DNA of 64,000 nt, taken from contig JAJEGY010000030.1 of NCBI GenBank assembly GCA_022819585.1, positions 1 through 64,000 of the forward strand, in the 5' to 3' direction. Position 1 is the first letter of the stretch. Every line of letters starts with the position of its first letter. The position numbers and the translations under genes were made by a program. This document shows, one piece after another, positions 60,001 to 64,000 of this stretch. Source of the DNA: Dehalococcoidia bacterium. GTDB taxonomy: Bacteria; Chloroflexota; Dehalococcoidia; Lucifugimonadales; Lucifugimonadaceae. The notes under the pieces are model-generated. The model was not told the DNA's origin and did no database searches. It worked only from the letters and a program-made list of their open reading frames with translations.

Positions 60001-60528
60001 CTATTGGTTCGTGTCGGGCCAGATGACTTTGGCGGTCCATGCCCCGTTGAAGTTCGTGCCATCGTTCAGTATTGCGTCTCTCAGTATGCAACGGTACATG
60101 TTGGTGTTGCTCAGGTTGGCGTCGCTCAGATCTGCGCCAGCGAGACTTGTGCGAAAAAGTGCTGCATCGCTCAGATCGGCGTTTACAAATTTGGTTCGCC
60201 TTGCCCAGCCTTCGGAGAGGTCGGCGCCTTTTAGGGATGATCCCGTGAGGTCGGCGTTGTCCAGAATGACGCGGGAGAGGTTCCAACCGCTGAAGTTCAT
60301 GCCTGTTAGGTCCGCACCTGAGAGATCGAGTCTGTCGGCTGGATGTTCCGACCGCCAATCATCAACCGCGGCGGCACCCATCTTGACTGCTTGGAGGTGG
60401 TGGGGATTCAATGCGAAGGGTTGTTCGTCTCGCCGTAGGGAATTCGTGACCCAACGGGCATTCTTGGCAAATGGTAATCCATGGTCGTTAGGGACCTGAC
60501 AATAGGTGGTGAAACAACTATGAAACAT
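60001..60528 (-). CDS. Pentapeptide-repeat protein
   Basis: 175 aa. The repeat region (about 68-160) shows the A(D/N)LxX pattern: LDLSGADLTGMNFSG, ILDNADLTGSSLKGADLSE, FVNADLSDAALFRTSLAGADLSDANLSNTN in pieces. It forms a right-handed beta-helix. The cysteine-containing N-terminus is unusual. It lies 29 nt upstream of the aldo/keto reductase and diverges from glnA. Confidence 0.82.
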   Translation of the reverse strand: MFHSCFTTYCQVPNDHGLPFAKNARWVTNSLRRDEQPFALNPHHLQAVKMGAAAVDDWRSEHPADRLDLSGADLTGMNFSGWNLSRVILDNADLTGSSLKGADLSEGWARRTKFVNADLSDAALFRTSLAGADLSDANLSNTNMYRCILRDAILNDGTNFNGAWTAKVIWPDTNQ

Positions 60529-60551
60529 ATCTTTTTTAGTTTGAAATGTGT

Positions 60552-60571
60552 TGACGCGCTACCGCGTCAAG
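60552..60571 (+). promoter_or_regulatory. Perfect hairpin in the glnA leader
   Basis: TTGACGCG (60552-60559) pairs with CGCGTCAA (60564-60571) around CTAC, 34 nt upstream of the glnA ATG. It may be an operator dyad or a leader RNA stem. The TTGACG could also be a -35, but no -10 follows at the right distance. Confidence 0.5.
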
Positions 60572-60605
60572 GACGACTCGATCAGTTTCACGAGAGAGGA
60601 ACAAG

Positions 60606-62024
60606 ATGGCAAATGCCGATGATGTGATCAAGTTGATGGAGGAATCGGGGTCGAAATGGTTAGACATTCGATTCACAGATGTCCCAGGCACTTGGCAACA
60701 CGTATCTTTCCCCAAACACGAAGTCACTGAAGACCTTTTCGCAGAAGGCACGGGATTTGATGGCTCCAGCATCCGCGGGTTCCAGACCATCGACGAATCC
60801 GACATGCTGCTGTTCCCGGACGCATCGACCGCTACCGTCGACCCGTTCATTCCGAACACCGTTTCGATCATCGCCGACGTCAAAGACCCGATCACAGGCG
60901 CATCCTATGACCGAAGCCCGCGCCACGTAGCGGCGAAAGCGGAAGCGTACTTGAAATCGACCGGGATTGGCGACACCTCGTACTGGGGCGCCGAGGCTGA
61001 GTTCTTCATCTTCGACAGCGTTTCGTACGGCGGCGCTTCCAACTCCGCGCATTACGAGGTCGACTCGGAAGAGGCGATCTGGAACTCGGGCAACGCCACC
61101 GACCTCTCGGGTGAAGGGCCAAACCTAGGTCACAAACTTCGCCACAAGGGCGGTTACTTCCCCGCACCTCCTTCGGACACTCAGACATTGATCCGACACG
61201 AAGCATGCGAGGCGATGGCCCGTTTCGGGATTGAGATCGAGAAGCACCATCACGAGGTAGCGACTGCTGGCCAAGGTGAGATCAACTGGCGTTTTTCACC
61301 GTTGAAGCAGGCGGCTGACCATGTCATGGCCTACAAGTACTGCCTCAAGAACACGGCAGCCAAGCACGGCAAGTCGGCGACCTTCATGCCGAAACCTCTT
61401 TTTGAGGACAACGGCACAGGGATGCACACGCACCAGTCGATCTGGAAAGATGGCAGCCCGATGTTTGCGGGTGACCGTTACGTCGGATTGAGTGATTTGG
61501 CACTCAATTACATCGGGGGACTGCTGAAACACGGCGATGCGCTGATGGCGCTGGTCGCTCCGTCGAGCAACTCGTACAAGCGATTGGTCCCGGGCTTCGA
61601 GGCTCCGACGATCTTGGCTTTGTCGGCACGAAACCGCTCTGCTGCTGCGCGCATTCCGATGTACTCGAACTCGCCGAACGCGAAGCGTGTTGAATTCCGA
61701 CCTCCGGACCCCACTTGCAACCCGTACCTCGCCTTCTCAGCGATGTTGATGGCGGGGCTCGATGGCATCGCCACCGGCGCAAGCCCGGGTGATCCGATCG
61801 AAGAGGACCTTTACGAGGTTGACCCTGCGACGTTGAACCAGGTTCCAGGCAGCTTGGCAGAGGCGCTTGACGCCCTAGAAGCCGATCACGACTTCTTGCT
61901 CAAGGGCGGCGTCTTCACGCCGGACCTGCTTGAAGCGTACATCGACTTCAAGCGCGAGAACGAGGTAGATGCAGTTCGCCTCCGCCCGCACCCGTACGAG
62001 TTCTTCCTCAGCTACGATGCATAG
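60606..62024 (+). CDS. glnA: Glutamine synthetase type I
   Basis: 472 aa, typical GSI length. Makes glutamine from glutamate, ammonia and ATP as a dodecamer. Motifs are FDGSSIRGFQTIDESDMLLFPD in segments, the metal/ATP region WGAEAEFFIFD, HHEVATAGQGEINWRF, KPLFEDNGTGMHTHQSIW, and NRSAAARIPMYS. DLYEVDP near residue 400 contains the Tyr of the adenylylation loop. AGAGAGGAACAAG gives a good ribosome-binding site. A leader hairpin lies upstream and a strong terminator downstream. Confidence 0.96.
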   Translation: MANADDVIKLMEESGSKWLDIRFTDVPGTWQHVSFPKHEVTEDLFAEGTGFDGSSIRGFQTIDESDMLLFPDASTATVDPFIPNTVSIIADVKDPITGASYDRSPRHVAAKAEAYLKSTGIGDTSYWGAEAEFFIFDSVSYGGASNSAHYEVDSEEAIWNSGNATDLSGEGPNLGHKLRHKGGYFPAPPSDTQTLIRHEACEAMARFGIEIEKHHHEVATAGQGEINWRFSPLKQAADHVMAYKYCLKNTAAKHGKSATFMPKPLFEDNGTGMHTHQSIWKDGSPMFAGDRYVGLSDLALNYIGGLLKHGDALMALVAPSSNSYKRLVPGFEAPTILALSARNRSAAARIPMYSNSPNAKRVEFRPPDPTCNPYLAFSAMLMAGLDGIATGASPGDPIEEDLYEVDPATLNQVPGSLAEALDALEADHDFLLKGGVFTPDLLEAYIDFKRENEVDAVRLRPHPYEFFLSYDA

Positions 62025-62051
62025 TCCTTAGCATCTGGACGAAACCAAATG

Positions 62052-62090
62052 AGACGCCCCGGCATAAATCTCCGGGGCGTTTCGATTCTG
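62052..62090. terminator. Rho-independent, probably bidirectional terminator between glnA and the M19 gene
   Basis: ACGCCCCGG (62054-62062) pairs perfectly with CCGGGGCGT (62072-62080), loop CATAAATCT, followed by TTCGATTCT. It sits 29 nt after the glnA stop, between two convergent genes. Confidence 0.85.
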
Positions 62091-62102
62091 GGCAGAAGAA
62101 AA

Positions 62103-63122
62103 CTAAGCCCAAACCTCTTCGAACAGTCGCAGCCAGTTGCCGCCGAGAATCTTGATCACGTCGTCGTCGGAGTAGCCTCGGTTCAAGAGGGATTCGGACA
62201 TTATCGGCAATTGATCTGGCGTCTTCAGCCCTACTGGGTACTGGTCCTCCCAGGCCAAGGGCATGCCGCTGTGGGCTGTGAAACTTGAGGGATACTTTGT
62301 CCCCTGCTGTCCGCCGATATACATCCAGAACTCTTCCGGTTGATCTTGGGTGTGGTCGGTGCCGATGCCCACGTGATCCACGCCGACCATGTCGATGAGG
62401 TGATCGATAGCGTCGAGATAGTCGTCGAGCGTGGATGAGTATGTGTTTCGGAGGAAGCCTTGGATGCAGGTGGCGCCGATTACGCCCCCTTTTTCGGCCA
62501 TCGTCTTGATGGCTTTGTCGGTCTTGTTGCGGCGGTGGTCGAAGTATGACTTGGCGTTGGCGTGTGTGATGGCGACCGGTTTTTCGGAGACTTCGATGCT
62601 TTCTTGGGTGGTTGCGATGCCGACGTGTGAGAGGTCTAGGAGAATGCCCAGTCGGTTCATCTCTGCGACGGCGTCGATGCCGAAGTTTGTTAGCCCGCCG
62701 TCTTGGCGTTCCATGCAGCCGTCGCCTAGGAGGTTTCGCTCGTGGTAGGTGACCTGCATGATGCGGACCCCGAGTTTGTGGAAGAGGGCGAGGCGGTCGA
62801 GGTCGTTTTCGATGGGCGAGGTGTTTTGCCATCCGAAGATGATGCCGGTCTTGCCTTCGCGCTTGGCGCGATGTATGTCGTCGACGGTTTCGACCAACAG
62901 GATCTGATCAGGTCGTTCGCGGAAGCGGACGTACCACTTTGCGATCATGTCTAGCGTCTCTTCGTAGCCTTCCCACGTGGCTTGCGTGGCGTTGATGGCT
63001 GCGACGCTTCCCGCGTTGAGGCTCTCGAAGACTGCGTCGCTGTCCCAGTTGCTGACGTTTAGGGCGTCGATGACGACGGCTTGGTCGTATAGGTTTCGGG
63101 CGTGTGTCGGGTTAGTGGTCAT
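62103..63122 (-). CDS. Membrane dipeptidase (peptidase M19)-like protein with altered metal site
   Basis: 339 aa from the ATG at 63122, with GGAG upstream; the open frame runs to 63197. The barrel of renal dipeptidase is clear: GVRIMQVTYHERNLLGDGC, LSHVG and ITHANAKSYFDHRRN (two metal His), VGVDHVGIGTDHT. The N-terminal H-x-D pair (normally DGHND) reads DALNVSN, and the bridging Glu (normally IEG) reads WQN, so half of the binuclear zinc site is missing. It may be a mono-metal hydrolase with another substrate. Confidence 0.82.
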   Translation of the reverse strand: MTTNPTHARNLYDQAVVIDALNVSNWDSDAVFESLNAGSVAAINATQATWEGYEETLDMIAKWYVRFRERPDQILLVETVDDIHRAKREGKTGIIFGWQNTSPIENDLDRLALFHKLGVRIMQVTYHERNLLGDGCMERQDGGLTNFGIDAVAEMNRLGILLDLSHVGIATTQESIEVSEKPVAITHANAKSYFDHRRNKTDKAIKTMAEKGGVIGATCIQGFLRNTYSSTLDDYLDAIDHLIDMVGVDHVGIGTDHTQDQPEEFWMYIGGQQGTKYPSSFTAHSGMPLAWEDQYPVGLKTPDQLPIMSESLLNRGYSDDDVIKILGGNWLRLFEEVWA

Positions 63123-63264
63123 TTGGTCTCCAGACAAATTGGATGCGCTTGGAATGGGTGGTAGTTTATGATGCGTCGCTGCTTTTACGGATTGCAATTA
63201 AACTTCAATCAAGCGTTCGGGGCTTACGAGCCAAGAAATCCTGTTCAACCTCTGGAGATACGAG

Positions 63265-64000
63265 ATGCAGCAATCAGCAATATCGACGAACGGCGCGGCG
63301 GACTCTGCTTTGATGGCGGTTGGCGCTGCTGAAATGAACCAGGCGATGGCGTCTGGTCCGGCGGTCTGGCTGGCGGGTGACCCTGAGGACCTGAAGCCTT
63401 GGATGGAGCGTGGCGCGGCGGGGATTGTGACGAACACAGTGGTGCTGAACGAAATGGTGCAGAAGTATGGGCAGATGACGGATGTTATTCAGCGGTATCT
63501 CGACATCACCGACAAGAAGGTGGCGGTGGAGATCGATGGACACTCAACAGAGGAACTGTTGGATGTCGGTGAGGTGTTTACGAAGATGTCGGATCGAGTG
63601 ATCTTGAAGATACCGTGCACGGTGAACGCTTTAGGCGCTTTTGCGGAGTTGAAGAAGGCGGGAGTCGAGACGTTCTGCACGACGGTCTTTACGTTGAATC
63701 AAGCTGTCGCCGTCGCCCAAGCCGGAGTTACCCACGTGCTGCCGTTCTGTGAGCCCTATCGAGACGTGTCGGGTGATCCGACCGCTTTGGTGCGGGACCT
63801 GCGAGACACGTTCGCCGACTGGGCGCAACGGCCTTACATCACAGCGGCACTGGTGCGGTCGAAGGATACGGCGGAGGCGGCAATTAAGGATGGCGCGGAT
63901 GGAATCATTGTGTTCTGGCCGATCTTTGAGGAGATGCTGCAGGCGAAGTTGACTGATGAGTGGAACACAACGTTCTTGAATGAGTGGAACGCTATGTATG
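63265..64000 (+). CDS. Transaldolase / fructose-6-phosphate aldolase-like protein (3' end cut off)
   Basis: The open frame from the ATG at 63265 runs to the window end (245 codons seen). The barrel includes AAGIVTNTVVLNEMV, KVAVEIDGHSTEELL, VILKIPCTVNALGAFAELKKAG with the Schiff-base Lys in KIP, FCTTVFTLNQAVAVAQAGVTHVLPF and PYRDVSGDP. These match the TalC/Fsa family. The first 35 residues are extra compared with Fsa. Likely role: aldol cleavage or formation with a sugar phosphate or dihydroxyacetone. Confidence 0.82.
   Translation, partial: MQQSAISTNGAADSALMAVGAAEMNQAMASGPAVWLAGDPEDLKPWMERGAAGIVTNTVVLNEMVQKYGQMTDVIQRYLDITDKKVAVEIDGHSTEELLDVGEVFTKMSDRVILKIPCTVNALGAFAELKKAGVETFCTTVFTLNQAVAVAQAGVTHVLPFCEPYRDVSGDPTALVRDLRDTFADWAQRPYITAALVRSKDTAEAAIKDGADGIIVFWPIFEEMLQAKLTDEWNTTFLNEWNAMY

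Noticed and set aside
59972-60358. Upstream extension of the aldo/keto reductase
   Set aside because: It lies across the pentapeptide-repeat gene in another frame; the GGAGGA site supports the start at 59971.

Overview
The window reads as a gene-dense chromosomal segment of a free-living, probably marine bacterium of the phylum Chloroflexota, most likely SAR202-like. This is an inference. The evidence is a GT39-like/DUF2298 ('Chlor_Arch_YYY') fusion protein, substrate-binding lipoproteins with long Val-Glu-Lys or Thr-Pro linkers, tandem mandelate-racemase-type enolases, a sulfatase with a formylglycine-generating enzyme, and many amidohydrolase and peptidase-like genes. No rRNA, phage, IS element or CRISPR array was seen. 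Two tRNA genes (Arg-CCT, Glu-TTC) are present.

Layout. 0-4.8 kb (minus): branched-chain amino acid-type ABC importer (livM cut by the window edge, an unusually long livH, two tandem livK-like binding proteins). 5.0-9.0 kb (minus): Fe(III) importer fbpA-fbpB-fbpC. 9.3-24.1 kb: membrane-anchored Thr/Pro-rich protein, HypE/PurM-like protein, Ppx/GppA phosphatase, tRNA-Arg, flippase-like protein and rsmG, an epimerase, a PIN toxin-antitoxin pair, tRNA-Glu, an MFS transporter, a 1.27-kb stretch without a credible protein gene, then an M81 (MlrC-like) peptidase, a sulfatase and pgpA. 24.4-28.5 kb: peptide-type ABC importer (SBP and two permeases, no ATPase). 28.6-36.8 kb: MTHFR-type protein with Cys-rich tail, D-aminoacylase-like amidohydrolase, HARE-HTH/Mrr-like protein, gamma-glutamyltransferase, sugar-isomerase-like TIM barrel, zinc alcohol dehydrogenase. 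36.9-43.1 kb: formylglycine-generating enzyme, a UGSC-family gene interrupted by an in-frame TGA, MaoC-like hydratase, second PIN/antitoxin pair, EamA exporter, class IV aminotransferase. 43.2-56.0 kb: 1510-aa GT39/YYY membrane protein, comF, HAD hydrolase, methyltransferase, TPR protein, formyl-THF hydrolase-like protein, alpha/beta hydrolase, mutS2, rlmN. 56.1-64 kb: two small genes, two enolase-superfamily genes coupled to an aldo/keto reductase, pentapeptide-repeat protein, glnA with a clear terminator, M19 dipeptidase-like gene and a transaldolase-like gene cut by the window end.

Two results stand out. First, 38052-39695 looks like one selenoprotein gene. The TGA at 38337-38339 lies inside a U-G-T-C motif of the UGSC family, the frame stays open for another 451 codons, and a perfect 8-bp hairpin begins exactly 11 nt after the TGA, as expected for a bacterial SECIS. 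Ordinary gene calling would split it into two proteins. Second, about 19.42-20.23 kb looks like a large structured non-coding RNA. It sits just behind a near-consensus sigma70 promoter and contains more than a dozen strong hairpins, several capped by GNRA tetraloops on the plus strand. I recognise no known RNA family in it.

The nutrient logic is scavenging: ABC importers for amino acids, peptides and iron, exported or cytoplasmic hydrolases for D-amino acids, gamma-glutamyl compounds, dipeptides and sulfate esters, and oxidoreductase/enolase cassettes for sugar acids. Several intergenic gaps carry short dispersed hairpin repeats. Base composition of the plus strand changes abruptly between segments regardless of gene direction.
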